A DNA stretch of 27,480 nt from Desulfobacteraceae bacterium (GTDB lineage Bacteria > Desulfobacterota > Desulfobacteria > Desulfobacterales > Desulfosarcinaceae): the NCBI GenBank assembly GCA_027025615.1, contig JALVQM010000040.1, positions 1 through 27,480 of the forward strand, in the 5' to 3' direction. The position numbers and the translations under genes were made by a program. Each line of letters begins with the position of its first letter. Within the stretch, counting starts at the first letter, position 1. The notes beneath the pieces are model-generated. The model searched no databases. It was not told the origin of the DNA and saw nothing but the letters and a program-made list of their open reading frames with translations. Positions 14,750 to 23,078 of the stretch are shown piece by piece.

Positions 14750-15794
14750 TCCACCCTCCTCCAAGGACTTCTTCGCCCTGGTAGAAAACGGCTCCCTGCC
14801 CGGGTGTTACCGAAGACTGGGGCTGGTCGAACCTGACAAGGGCCTTGTCGCCGTTCAGTTCCACGGTGGCCGGTGCAGCCCTGTGCCTGTATCGTATACG
14901 TACTGACAATTGTAATACCGGCTTGGCTGGTGGGTTGATCCACTTGATCTTTTTTACTGCACAACATTTGGAAAATGTATCTTCTTTGTTACCGACCACA
15001 AGGCGATTTTCAGACCAATCAATACGCACCACATAATAGGCATGTTTTGCCGGAATATTGATTCCTTTGCGTTGACCGACAGTAAAGCGATGCAACCCCT
15101 GGTGGCATCCAAGAATGTTGCCTTCCAAATCGCTTACCGGACCCGGCTGGATTTTGAATTCCGGCTGATTTTCTAAAAACTGGTTTTTTGATCCGGTAAT
15201 AAAACATACATCCTGGCTTTCTTGTTTTTCGAGCGGGTGAATATTATTCTGATTCGCTATTTCGAAAACCTGTGTTTTTTTCAGCTCACCTAACGGAAAT
15301 AAAGCCATACGCAACTGAGATCTGTTGAGGCGGGCTAAAAAATAAGACTGATCTTTGGCCCTGTCCAAGCCCCTAAACAGGTGAACCCTGCCATCAGAAT
15401 CTATGATTCGTCTTGCGTAGTGACCTGTTGCCAAGCGGCTGGCACCAATTTTTCGAACCCAGCCAGCAAGCACTCCGAATTTGATGGCTGGATTGCAAAC
15501 CAGGCAGGGATTAGGGGTTATACCGCTGCTATAACTGTTGACGAAATAGCTGATTACCACGTCTTTGAATTGTTTTTCCAGGTTTACTGCATAAACCTGG
15601 ATCCCCAGAATTTTCCCCAGGCGCTTGGCTTTGGCCTTGGCCAACTCGTATATATGCTTGTCCTTTGAGACATTTTCAAAACCAGTGCTGAAGTGGAGCC
15701 CAATTAGCTTGTGCCCTTCCTGCTTGAGGATGTGGGCGGCAGTAAGCGAATCGATGCCCCCGCTCAGGGCGACGGCAATTGTTTCTGTGCTCAT
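14742..15794 (-). CDS. mnmA: tRNA-specific 2-thiouridylase
   Basis: Makes 2-thiouridine at wobble U34 of Lys, Glu and Gln tRNAs, using ATP and a persulfide relay. The PP-loop SGGIDS is at residues 10-15 of the 350-residue form. The first catalytic Cys is in NPCLVCNPAIKFG, ATGHYARR follows, and the second catalytic Cys is in ESQDVCFI. The C-terminal domain includes FTVGQRKGI and RYRHRAAPATVE. The ATG at 15794 places the PP-loop at the usual distance from the N-terminus. A longer in-frame GTG at 15854 exists, and neither has a strong ribosome-binding site, so the start is moderately certain. It is followed by mtaB with overlap, pairing two tRNA thiolation enzymes. Confidence 0.94.
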   Translation of the reverse strand: MSTETIAVALSGGIDSLTAAHILKQEGHKLIGLHFSTGFENVSKDKHIYELAKAKAKRLGKILGIQVYAVNLEKQFKDVVISYFVNSYSSGITPNPCLVCNPAIKFGVLAGWVRKIGASRLATGHYARRIIDSDGRVHLFRGLDRAKDQSYFLARLNRSQLRMALFPLGELKKTQVFEIANQNNIHPLEKQESQDVCFITGSKNQFLENQPEFKIQPGPVSDLEGNILGCHQGLHRFTVGQRKGINIPAKHAYYVVRIDWSENRLVVGNKEDTFSKCCAVKKIKWINPPAKPVLQLSVRIRYRHRAAPATVELNGDKALVRFDQPQSSVTPGQGAVFYQGEEVLGGGWIE

Positions 15795-15962
15795 TAGTGG
15801 ATTGACTCGCAAAAATTGTTGAACCCTGAAGTGATCAAGGGCTTTGATAATCACAGTAACATAAGGACATGGTAATCCCTGGCGACTACACCTTCCGGTA
15901 ACACCTTGCTTTGTACCGATATCGGCCGCAGCAGAGACGTCGTGCCGGGGGCGATTAGGTCA

Positions 15963-16388
15963 TCAAAAAAAGGCCTGATCAGTTGGTTTAATACTCATGG
16001 CCCGGGTGGGGCAGGCTGGTACACAGATTTCGCAGATACTGCATTTATCCTGGTCGAAAATTACTTCCATGTCCGGTCTCTTTATGTACAAGGCCCCGGT
16101 AGGGCAAACCGCGGTACAAGCTCCACAATGGGTGCAGCGCTCCTGGTCCCTCTCGATTTGCTGGGCTGCATTCTGAACATTAACCCCTTGGTTTTTAAGG
16201 TACTTAACACCTTCCTTGAAATTTTTCCGACTGCCTGAAAGCTCAAGCACCATGAAACCTTCCTTGCGTGGCAGTATCCCGGCGTTGAGAATATTGAACA
16301 CAAGATCGTATTGACGGGCCAGGTTGCAAACTATGGGTTTCTGTACTTCGGTTTTTGGAAAACGTAAAATTAAAATTCTTGAATACAT
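15963..16388 (-). CDS. NIL-domain ferredoxin (2x[4Fe-4S]), MA1822-like
   Basis: This 141-residue protein begins with a NIL domain (about residues 1-75: ILILRFP, PIVCNLARQYDLVFNILNAGI, GFMVLELSG), an ACT-like ligand-binding fold. A bacterial two-cluster ferredoxin follows, with CTHCGACTAVCP and CSICEICVPACP. This architecture matches the MA1822-type protein that works with a DUF39 enzyme in sulfide-dependent homocysteine formation in methanogens and many Desulfobacterota; no DUF39 gene lies in this window. The ATG at 16388 follows a GGAGG by 4 bases. A longer in-frame start at 16409 lacks this. It lies upstream of mnmA and mtaB on the same strand, separated by about 168 bp, which puts a possible sulfur/electron carrier next to tRNA thiolation genes. 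Confidence 0.88.
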   Translation of the reverse strand: MYSRILILRFPKTEVQKPIVCNLARQYDLVFNILNAGILPRKEGFMVLELSGSRKNFKEGVKYLKNQGVNVQNAAQQIERDQERCTHCGACTAVCPTGALYIKRPDMEVIFDQDKCSICEICVPACPTRAMSIKPTDQAFF

Positions 16389-16498
16389 AAAGCCTCCAAT
16401 TGGCGGCAAGCATTTAAGGCTGGCCGTAGCCCTGGATTATTGTACAGATCGGGTAAACGCGCTTTTGTTAAGCTCCGAAACATGTTCAGGGCAAGTCG

Positions 16499-16527
16499 TT
16501 TACTTTTAAATATTAGCAGTGTAACAT
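16499..16527 (+). promoter_or_regulatory. Possible promoter for the acyltransferase-hydrolase gene
   Basis: TTTACT, a 17-base spacer, then TAACAT, each 4 of 6 to consensus, in the divergent gap. The implied start near 16534 is only about 11 bases before GTG 16545 and 32 before ATG 16566, which slightly favours the latter as the true start codon. Confidence 0.35.
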
Positions 16528-16544
16528 AAAAGCAAACCAATAAC

Positions 16545-18743
16545 GTGTCAACAGACATAACTGCCATGAACCCTTTTGCCTATCGTACAACCGGACTGGC
16601 CATCAAGACCCTTTCGAGTCTTTCCAAGGCAAATGTTCGTTTGCATGGCGTTGAAGCCCTGCCTGAAGGCCCCAAGATATTTGTGATTAATCATTTTACC
16701 CGCCTTGAAACTTTTTTGATGCCCTGGGTGATCCACAAGCTTGTCAAGCAACCGGTTTGGTCCCTTGCGGCAGCGGAACTTTTTGTCGGACCACTGGGTG
16801 CATTTCTCGAAAAGGTAGGGGCGGTCTCCACCAGGGATCCTGATCGTGACAGGTTGATTGTAAAAAGCCTGCTTACAGCAGAAGCCTGTTGGATTATTTT
16901 CCCCGAAGGCAGGATGGTCAAGAGTAAAAAAATTATAGAAAAAGGCCGATACATGATTTCCTATGCGGGGGGAAAACATCCCCCCCATACCGGAGCCGCC
17001 CAACTGGCTTTGAGGGCTGCGTTTTTCCGAAAGAAACTTCAGCTGTCGCATGCAAAAGAGCCGGAATATGGGGCTAGTTTGCTAAAACGTTTCGGGCTCG
17101 ATTCAATCGAACAGGTTGCAGACCAATACACTTTGCTTGTTCCGGTTAATTTGACTTACTATCCTATCCGGGCACGGGAAAACATGCTTAGCCGCCTGGC
17201 AGAACGGTTGTTGGGGGAATTACCCGACAGGATTCATGAAGAGCTTATGACAGAAGGCGCCATGTTCCTTTCAGGTGTGGATATTGATATACGCTTCGGA
17301 GAACCCATAGCGGTTGAGCCCTGTCTTGACAAAAGAAGGTTCAAAAAAGCTTTGCGGCAATTCCAGTCTTTTGAAATTGACCCTCCGGTACGGATCATGC
17401 GGAATGCCGCCTTGAAGCTTACCCGCCAGTACATGGATGCCATTTATGGAATGACCACTGTAAATACTGATCATATCTTCGCATCTTTGCTGAGGGCCTG
17501 TCCACGAGCAAAAATTGATCTGCGAACTTTTCGCCAGAAGGCGTTTTTGGCTGTTTGCGATAATTGCCGGCGCCTGGGAATTTATCTCCACCCCAACCTT
17601 GATGGAGACCAGGAAAATTTACTGCTGGATGATCGACAGGGAGAACTGGCCGACTTTTTCAAGCTTGCAGAAGAAAAGCAGGTGGTGGAACTAAAAAAAT
17701 CAGGTGTCATCAAAAACCAGAAGAAGCTGGGCACGATTTTTGATTTTCACCTGGCGCGGGTTAACAACCCGATTGCTGTGGTTGCCAACGAAGTTGAACC
17801 GCTTGTTAATCTTCAAAAACGAATTTCACGCTTGGCCTGGACACCGGGTTTCATAGTACGCCGTGCGGTGCGGCGCAGGTTACTGCATAAGGCCCGGCAG
17901 GAATTTGACCGGGATTATAAGCATTTTTATCAAATTGGTGAAACAAAACCGCCTTCGATCGGTATGCCCCGGCTGTTAAAAGGTCGTCGCCGTCTGGTTG
18001 GACTGGTTATTTCCCATGGGTACATGGCAGCGCCCGCCGAAGTATTGCGGTTGGCCGAACACCTTAACCGGAAAGGTTATTGGGTTTACCTGCCGCGTCT
18101 TAAAGGTCATGGAACATCCCCTGAAGATTTGGCCGGGTGTAGTTTTGATCAATGGATCAGATCCGTGGAAGAAGGCTACGGATTGATGCAAAGTCTTTGT
18201 CGACATGTTGTGGTAGGCGGTTTTTCAACCGGGGCCGCTTTGGCGCTGGAGCTCGCTTCACGTTGTGAGCAGATTGCCGGTGTGTTTGCAGTTTCAACGC
18301 CCCTGAGGCTCCAGTACCTTGTTTCGCGTATGGCACCGGCCATGGACGTATGGAACAAGCTTATGGATAAAATCAACTGGGATGAGGCCAAAAAAGAGTT
18401 TGTAGAGAACCGTCCGGAAAATCCTCATATTAATTATTTGCGTAACCCGATTGCCGGGGTAAGAGAACTGGAAAGACTCATGGGGTATCTGGAAAGCAGG
18501 CTGCCACATGTAAAGGTTCCCGCCCTGGTTGTACAATCCGCCGAAGATCCGGTAGTAAATCCCAAAGGGTCGGAAAAGGTTTTCCATGAACTGGGGTCAG
18601 GGGACAAGCAGTACGTACTTTTTAATTTCAATCGCCATGGAATTCTGCTTGGCAAAGGAGCTGAACGGGTTTATCGGGTTATTGCAGATTTTGTCGATCA
18701 TATAACCCGCCGACTGAATACTCCGGGAAGTACAATTAATTGA
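16545..18743 (+). CDS. PlsC-type acyltransferase fused to alpha/beta hydrolase (monoacylglycerol-lipase-like)
   Basis: This 732-residue protein has two enzymes. The N-terminal half (to about residue 270) is an LPLAT/PlsC domain. NHFTRLE at 49-55 takes the place of the NHX4D motif, with Glu55 in the acidic position, and FPEGRM at 119-124 corresponds to the FPEGTR motif. A linker of about 170 residues follows, rich in basic residues. The C-terminal 250 residues form a serine hydrolase: GLVISHGY (oxyanion region), LPRLKGHGTSPED, nucleophile elbow GFSTG with Ser561, the acid in SAEDPVV and the base in NRHGIL. Together they suggest remodelling of phospholipid or glycerolipid acyl chains at the cytoplasmic membrane. 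There is no signal peptide. The start is GTG 16545 or ATG 16566; neither has a clear ribosome-binding site. Confidence 0.87.
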   Translation: MSTDITAMNPFAYRTTGLAIKTLSSLSKANVRLHGVEALPEGPKIFVINHFTRLETFLMPWVIHKLVKQPVWSLAAAELFVGPLGAFLEKVGAVSTRDPDRDRLIVKSLLTAEACWIIFPEGRMVKSKKIIEKGRYMISYAGGKHPPHTGAAQLALRAAFFRKKLQLSHAKEPEYGASLLKRFGLDSIEQVADQYTLLVPVNLTYYPIRARENMLSRLAERLLGELPDRIHEELMTEGAMFLSGVDIDIRFGEPIAVEPCLDKRRFKKALRQFQSFEIDPPVRIMRNAALKLTRQYMDAIYGMTTVNTDHIFASLLRACPRAKIDLRTFRQKAFLAVCDNCRRLGIYLHPNLDGDQENLLLDDRQGELADFFKLAEEKQVVELKKSGVIKNQKKLGTIFDFHLARVNNPIAVVANEVEPLVNLQKRISRLAWTPGFIVRRAVRRRLLHKARQEFDRDYKHFYQIGETKPPSIGMPRLLKGRRRLVGLVISHGYMAAPAEVLRLAEHLNRKGYWVYLPRLKGHGTSPEDLAGCSFDQWIRSVEEGYGLMQSLCRHVVVGGFSTGAALALELASRCEQIAGVFAVSTPLRLQYLVSRMAPAMDVWNKLMDKINWDEAKKEFVENRPENPHINYLRNPIAGVRELERLMGYLESRLPHVKVPALVVQSAEDPVVNPKGSEKVFHELGSGDKQYVLFNFNRHGILLGKGAERVYRVIADFVDHITRRLNTPGSTIN

Positions 18744-18778
18744 TTTGCCGCCAGGCAATTAGGTCGGCAGTCCGGAGC

Positions 18779-19477
18779 CTAAGCGGTTTTGGTGGCGATC
18801 AACAGAGTGCGTGGGTCCAGTACCAGTGCTATTTTGTTTTCCAGACGACCCTTGATGATATCAACATGGATGGTGTCTTTTGCGGGTGAAAGAGCTAAGG
18901 CCACCTGGAAATGTTCCTGCACCGCAGCTAATTGAGGTGCAAGACCGTTTGGCGCAGGTTCCTCGTCCCTGTGAGTTGTTATGGTGAACCAGGCTGAGAC
19001 CTGAAGTGTTGTAGCAAGTTGCTTTAGTTCCTGCATGGTGGCCCCGGTCTGGTCGTCAAAAGGCAGTCCGTCTATAAGCAGTACATGAGGGGTGAAGATA
19101 GACTGGGCTGTCAGGTCTGTCAGCCTTTCGGCTAGCTTGGGTACACTGAAGCCTTCCACTTTAAAAGTCATGATGAACCTGTTGGGCAGCAGGTTATCCC
19201 AAAGCTGTGCTGCATCAGGTTCCTTGTATTCATCGGCCAGAAGCTGGAAAACCTGTTTATACCAGACGGTTACCTTTGATATGGGTTCTTTCAGGCTGAT
19301 ATGTAAAACGTTTTTACCCCTTAGCAAAGTATCCAGTGCCAGTTGAACCATAAGGGCTGTTTTCCCAACGCCGGGCCGTGCCAGGACAGCTCCAAATTCA
19401 CCGGGGGAAAGGATTTCCTGCCTGTTTCCACCTAACATCCTGAGTGGGTTCCTTGTCATAAGGTCATTTTTCAGCAT
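18779..19477 (-). CDS. RecA-fold (DnaB/KaiC-like) P-loop ATPase of unknown role
   Basis: From the ATG at 19477 this is a 232-residue protein with an AAGGAG 7 bases upstream. The frame also extends to an ATG at 19591, two bases after the fusA stop, but that start lacks a ribosome-binding site. Walker A is ARPGVGKT at residues 33-40 (Ala in place of the first Gly), preceded by SPGEFGAVLA, and Walker B is HVLLIDG. ISLKEPISKVTVWY, TTLQVSAWFTITTHR and the late DIIKGRLENK resemble the RecA/DnaB core. It lacks primase-binding and DNA-binding extensions. It lies directly downstream of fusA on the same strand, so it is probably cotranscribed. The family is usually annotated only as a cytoplasmic or hypothetical ATPase; function unknown. 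Confidence 0.72.
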   Translation of the reverse strand: MLKNDLMTRNPLRMLGGNRQEILSPGEFGAVLARPGVGKTALMVQLALDTLLRGKNVLHISLKEPISKVTVWYKQVFQLLADEYKEPDAAQLWDNLLPNRFIMTFKVEGFSVPKLAERLTDLTAQSIFTPHVLLIDGLPFDDQTGATMQELKQLATTLQVSAWFTITTHRDEEPAPNGLAPQLAAVQEHFQVALALSPAKDTIHVDIIKGRLENKIALVLDPRTLLIATKTA

Positions 19478-19593
19478 GGCCAAACTCCTTTCCCGTAAAA
19501 AGATGATGGCAGCATTTTGTTCAGGTATATTTTTATCCTGCAAAAATTTTTTTTGCAGGGAAATGTTTAAGTTCAATATTTTGTTGAACATTA

Positions 19594-21681
19594 TCAGGCC
19601 ACATTTTTCTTGCCGGAAGTTTTCTCCTTGGCCAATGCCTCGGCAACTGTAACAGGCACTTGCTTGTAGGTTGCAAACTCCATCGTAAACTGGGCCTTCC
19701 CCTGGGTCATGGATCTTAGGACTGTGGAAAAACCAAACATTTCAGCCAGAGGTACCCGGGCCTCAATGGAACATATGTGACCCTCGTCCTGGGCACCGAC
19801 TATCATTCCCCGGCGCTGGTTCAATACTCCCAGCACAGCGCCTTGAAATTCAGTTGGAGTTTCTACCACGACCTTCATAATTGGTTCGTGAATTACAGGT
19901 TTTGCTTTACGGTAGCCTTCCAAAAAGGCACCTTTGGCTGCGGACTGGAAAGCCATATCGGATGAATCCACACTATGGGACGCTCCGTCGTTGATTACCA
20001 CTCTGATTCCGGTAACCGGAAATCCCATGTGAGGTCCCTTGGCAAGACAGGCCCTGAAACCTTTTTCACAGGCCGGAATGTACTGGGTCGGTATGGCTCC
20101 TCCGGTTACCTTGTTTTCGAAAACAAAGCTCTCTTTCGGTTCAGGCTCAATGTATCCTGCAACCCGGCCGTATTGCCCAGCGCCTCCTGTCTGCTTCTTG
20201 TGGGTGTAGTCGAATTCGGCCTTGCGCGTGATGGTTTCGCGATACGCAACTTGAGGGGCACCGGCCTCAACATCCACTTTGTATTCACGGCGCATCCGTT
20301 CCAGGTAAACTTCAAGGTGCAATTCACCCATACCGCAAATAATGGTTTCCCCGGTTTCCTGGTTGACATAGGTTTTGAATGTAGGATCTTCTTTTGCAAA
20401 GCGGTTCAGGGCTTTGGAAAGGTTTTCTTCCGACTTATGGTCTGATGGTTTTATCGCCAGGGAGATGACGGGTTCCGGAACGTACATGGAGGTCATTGTG
20501 AGATTTAAACCGGGACTTACAAAGGTGTCTCCCGAAGCGCAATCTATTCCGAACAGAGCTCCGATGAAACCGGCTGGAATCTGATCGATATCCTCCATCT
20601 GATCGGCGTGCATTCGTACCAGGCGGCCGATTTTAAGCTTTTTGCCGGTTCGAATGTTAACAACCGTGTCACCCTTGGCAAGCTTACCCTGGTAGACTCT
20701 GATATATGTAAGTTGGCCATATTGCCCGTCCTCAAGTTTAAAAGCCAGCGCAATTGTATCCTTGCTGTTGTCAGGTTGTAATAATACAGGTTGCTGGTCT
20801 GCGTCCAGGTCCAGGGCTTGATTTGAGATGTCCGCCGGGCAGGGTAGCAGGGCGTTGACAGCATCCAACAGGGGCTGAACTCCCTTGTTTTTGTATGCAG
20901 AACCCATGAATACCGGTGTGATTTTGCGGCTCAGTACACCTTTGCGCAAGGCAGCTAATATTTCGTCGGTTTCCAGTGGCCTTTCTTCTAAAATTGCTTC
21001 GGTGAGTTCGTCGGAAAACATGGAGGCTGCATCAAGAAGCAATTCGCGTTTTTCTTCAACCTCGGGCATCATGTCTTCCGGAATGGGGCCGGTTTTGACA
21101 TTTTCTCCATTGTCACCTTCAAAGTAGACCGCTTCCATTGTTACCAGGTCGACCACTCCCTGAAAGTCAGCTTCAAGACCTATCGGAACTTGCATGGCCA
21201 CAGGCGTGTGCCCCAGTTTTTCGGTCAATTGGTTGATGACCCTTTCTGGATTGGCTCCGCTGCGATCGCACTTGTTTATAAAGGCGATGCAGGGAACGTT
21301 ATAACGTCGCATCTGTTGGTCTACGGTTATGGATTGGGATTGAACACCGCCGACGGAGCACAATACCAGGATGGCACCATCCAGCACCCGCAAGGCCCGT
21401 TCGACCTCTATGGTGAAATCAACATGGCCGGGGGTGTCGATGATGTTGATTTCGTGTCCTTTCCACTGGCAGTATGTGGCTGCCGATGCTATGGTGATGC
21501 CCCTTTCTTTTTCCAGCTCCATGGAGTCCATAGTTGCCCCGACTCCATCTTTGCCCTTTACATCGTGAATAGCATGGATCCTGTTGGTATAGTATAGAAT
21601 ACGTTCTGTAAGGGTTGTTTTGCCAGAATCAATGTGGGCACTGATGCCTATGTTCCTTATCAATTGTATATCGGTTTGCAT
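19594..21681 (-). CDS. fusA: Elongation factor G, spd/mitochondrial-EFG1-like type
   Basis: This 695-residue translational GTPase catalyses ribosomal translocation. Domain I has the P-loop AHIDSGKT (residues 15-22), KERGITI (switch I), DTPGHVDF and NKCDRSG. Domains II-V follow, with TGETIICGMGELHLEV and YRKAKPVIHEPIMKV. The Ser in AHIDSGKTTLTER, where canonical EF-G has AHIDAGKTTTTER, is shared with mitochondrial EFG1 and the spdEFG1 group of spirochaetes, planctomycetes and deltaproteobacteria. The frame extends to 21795, but the ATG at 21681 has AAGGA about 9 bases upstream and matches the family N-terminus. The extension runs through a terminator-like hairpin. It does not sit in a str ribosomal operon. 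A RecA-fold ATPase gene follows. Confidence 0.96.
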   Translation of the reverse strand: MQTDIQLIRNIGISAHIDSGKTTLTERILYYTNRIHAIHDVKGKDGVGATMDSMELEKERGITIASAATYCQWKGHEINIIDTPGHVDFTIEVERALRVLDGAILVLCSVGGVQSQSITVDQQMRRYNVPCIAFINKCDRSGANPERVINQLTEKLGHTPVAMQVPIGLEADFQGVVDLVTMEAVYFEGDNGENVKTGPIPEDMMPEVEEKRELLLDAASMFSDELTEAILEERPLETDEILAALRKGVLSRKITPVFMGSAYKNKGVQPLLDAVNALLPCPADISNQALDLDADQQPVLLQPDNSKDTIALAFKLEDGQYGQLTYIRVYQGKLAKGDTVVNIRTGKKLKIGRLVRMHADQMEDIDQIPAGFIGALFGIDCASGDTFVSPGLNLTMTSMYVPEPVISLAIKPSDHKSEENLSKALNRFAKEDPTFKTYVNQETGETIICGMGELHLEVYLERMRREYKVDVEAGAPQVAYRETITRKAEFDYTHKKQTGGAGQYGRVAGYIEPEPKESFVFENKVTGGAIPTQYIPACEKGFRACLAKGPHMGFPVTGIRVVINDGASHSVDSSDMAFQSAAKGAFLEGYRKAKPVIHEPIMKVVVETPTEFQGAVLGVLNQRRGMIVGAQDEGHICSIEARVPLAEMFGFSTVLRSMTQGKAQFTMEFATYKQVPVTVAEALAKEKTSGKKNVA

Positions 21682-21734
21682 CTTGGTTGTCCTTGTCTCT
21701 TTGGTCCGGTCGTCCAAATGGCCGGTTGAGGGCC

Positions 21735-21776
21735 AATAAAAAATCCCACATTGGGTAGCCACGGCCCATGAGGGAT
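21735..21776 (-). terminator. Terminator hairpin in the fusA leader (probable attenuator)
   Basis: Reading the minus strand: ATCCC, CAT and GGG on the 5' side pair with CCC, ATG and GGGAT on the 3' side, with one T-T mismatch, one bulged A and a 9-base loop, followed by TTTTTTATT. It lies between the predicted promoter (21811-21839) and the fusA start (21681). CCAAT on the 3' side can also pair with ATTGG just after the T-run, a competing fold that would break the terminator. It might alternatively just end the upstream Smr transcript. Confidence 0.65.
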
Positions 21777-21810
21777 CGGTGTTACTCCTTGCCACAAAAA
21801 AAGTTTGCCG

Positions 21811-21839
21811 ACGTTAAGGCCTATTTGTGGTCATGTCAA
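21811..21839 (-). promoter_or_regulatory. Predicted sigma70 promoter for fusA
   Basis: On the minus strand, perfect TTGACA (21839-21834), a 17-base spacer, then TAACGT (21816-21811; the strongest -10 bases conserved). Transcription would begin near 21804, giving a leader of about 120 bases that includes the terminator hairpin. Confidence 0.6.
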
Positions 21840-21886
21840 GAAAAAAATAAACTTAACCTGTTTTCTCCCTGTTATTGACCGGATTT

Positions 21887-22612
21887 CTATGAGTAGGTGC
21901 CGGTTCTGGTTCTTAAGTCCTTTTTGGTCAGGGGACTTTGTCTTAACAGAACATGGGTTGCGCCTGAACCTCCATCACACAGCCTGGCGCTGGCCAGGGC
22001 TATTACCCATTTTCGCCAATGCCCGGTTGTAAGCCATTGAAATATAGCATTTTTCAATACAGGCATATTCTTTGATTTAAGTCCCCGACCATGGATTATA
22101 AGGATGCTTTGTTTTGATTGAACGATAGCTTTTTTAATAAACTCGTTGAATTTTACGCGAGCCTCTTCCAGGGTACAGCCATGTAAATCTATCCAGTCCT
22201 GAATTGCAAATTTGCCATTATGGATATTTTCAGCAATAATTACAGGAACTCCTGGACCTGTGGCTGCTTGATACTCTCCAGTTTGGTGCACAAGGAACCC
22301 CTTGCCTTTATCTACCAGGAGGCGCAGCTTTTCCAGTTCTTCAGTCTCGTTTTCTTCCGTGTCTTGCTTGTAGCTGTTTCGGGTTGGGTTTTGCGGCGTT
22401 TGAAAATGCTTGTCGTGCACCATGGGCTTGACGCCTGACATGGCCTTCAAAAACAAAAGTTCACCGTCGTCATATCGGGCTGATTCCTGCAAGTTTGCGC
22501 AAATTGTATTGTTTGTAGCTCTGTGGGGTTCAAGAACAATGTTTTTCTCATTCATCAATTGTTTCAGCCGGGCAAAAGGACGATTGAAAGAACTTCGTTC
22601 ACAATTTGTCAT
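21887..22612 (-). CDS. Smr-domain protein
   Basis: This 241-residue protein has a C-terminal Smr (MutS2-type) domain with the DLHG motif at residues 142-145 (IDLHGCTLEEA), ILIIHGRGLKSK and a final RLCDGGSGATHVLLR. The Smr domain is a nuclease-like fold found at the end of MutS2 and as stand-alone proteins. HGRG here corresponds to the conserved HGxG. The N-terminal 110 residues are charged and low in complexity. The ATG at 22612 has a GGAG six bases upstream and overlaps the NUDIX stop by 14 bases. A much longer frame (to 22765) would lie entirely antisense-free but inside the NUDIX gene and is unlikely. Activity on nucleic acid is expected from the family; substrate unknown. Confidence 0.87.
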   Translation of the reverse strand: MTNCERSSFNRPFARLKQLMNEKNIVLEPHRATNNTICANLQESARYDDGELLFLKAMSGVKPMVHDKHFQTPQNPTRNSYKQDTEENETEELEKLRLLVDKGKGFLVHQTGEYQAATGPGVPVIIAENIHNGKFAIQDWIDLHGCTLEEARVKFNEFIKKAIVQSKQSILIIHGRGLKSKNMPVLKNAIFQWLTTGHWRKWVIALASARLCDGGSGATHVLLRQSPLTKKDLRTRTGTYS

Positions 22613-23057
22613 GGCTGTCTCCATGCAGAAGTTTTCGCCTGAAAATTTCTCTGAGACTTTTACCGGCCTTGTATTGCAAATAGTCTTCAATGATTGCACC
22701 GTGATCAAAGGCCAGGGGCAATGGCAGGTTTTCGGGGGAAAATACAGCCGCAGAGGCTGCATCATCGGCCCCCCTTGGATTGCCGGAAGCCTTGGCGATG
22801 TACACTGTTGTAACTGTATGGTGGCGTGGGTCTCGTCCAGGGGCAGAATAAGTATGAAACTGCTCGATTAAAGTTACGTCAAGACCAGTTTCTTCCCCGG
22901 CTTCTCTTATGGCAGCTGCTTCCAGTGATTCCCCGTACTGGACAAAACCTCCCACAAGTGCCCAGCCGGGAGGCGGGAATTTGCGTTCTACAAGTACCAG
23001 GCCTTCGCCGATTTCTATAATTAAATCTACGGTTACCAACGGATTGCGAGGTCGCAT
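22599..23057 (-). CDS. NUDIX hydrolase (ADP-ribose pyrophosphatase type)
   Basis: This 152-residue protein has a complete Nudix box: G, five residues, E, seven residues, then REAGEETGL (within GGFVQYGESLEAAAIREAGEETGLD). The N-terminus RPRNPLVTVDLIIEI and the HTVTTVYIAKASG strand are typical of small ADP-ribose/nucleoside-diphosphate hydrolases that clear toxic nucleotides. Magnesium is bound by the Glu cluster of the box. The gene is followed with a 14-base overlap by the Smr gene and preceded, 21 bp away, by a broken receiver-domain gene on the same strand. GGGGAG lies about 12 bases before the start, a little far. The true substrate is not inferable. Confidence 0.92.
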   Translation of the reverse strand: MRPRNPLVTVDLIIEIGEGLVLVERKFPPPGWALVGGFVQYGESLEAAAIREAGEETGLDVTLIEQFHTYSAPGRDPRHHTVTTVYIAKASGNPRGADDAASAAVFSPENLPLPLAFDHGAIIEDYLQYKAGKSLREIFRRKLLHGDSHDKL

Positions 23058-23078
23058 AATCTTAGCGCTCTCCCCTTG

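Noticed and set aside
15916..15925. 10-bp palindrome CCGATATCGG between mnmA and the NIL-ferredoxin gene
   Set aside because: Single copy, no link to a promoter, and short palindromes of this size are expected by chance.
21682..21795. N-terminal extension of EF-G to a GTG at 21795
   Set aside because: The extension would translate a terminator-like hairpin and T-run, and EF-G family proteins start at the MQTDIQLIRNIGI position, which also has a ribosome-binding site.
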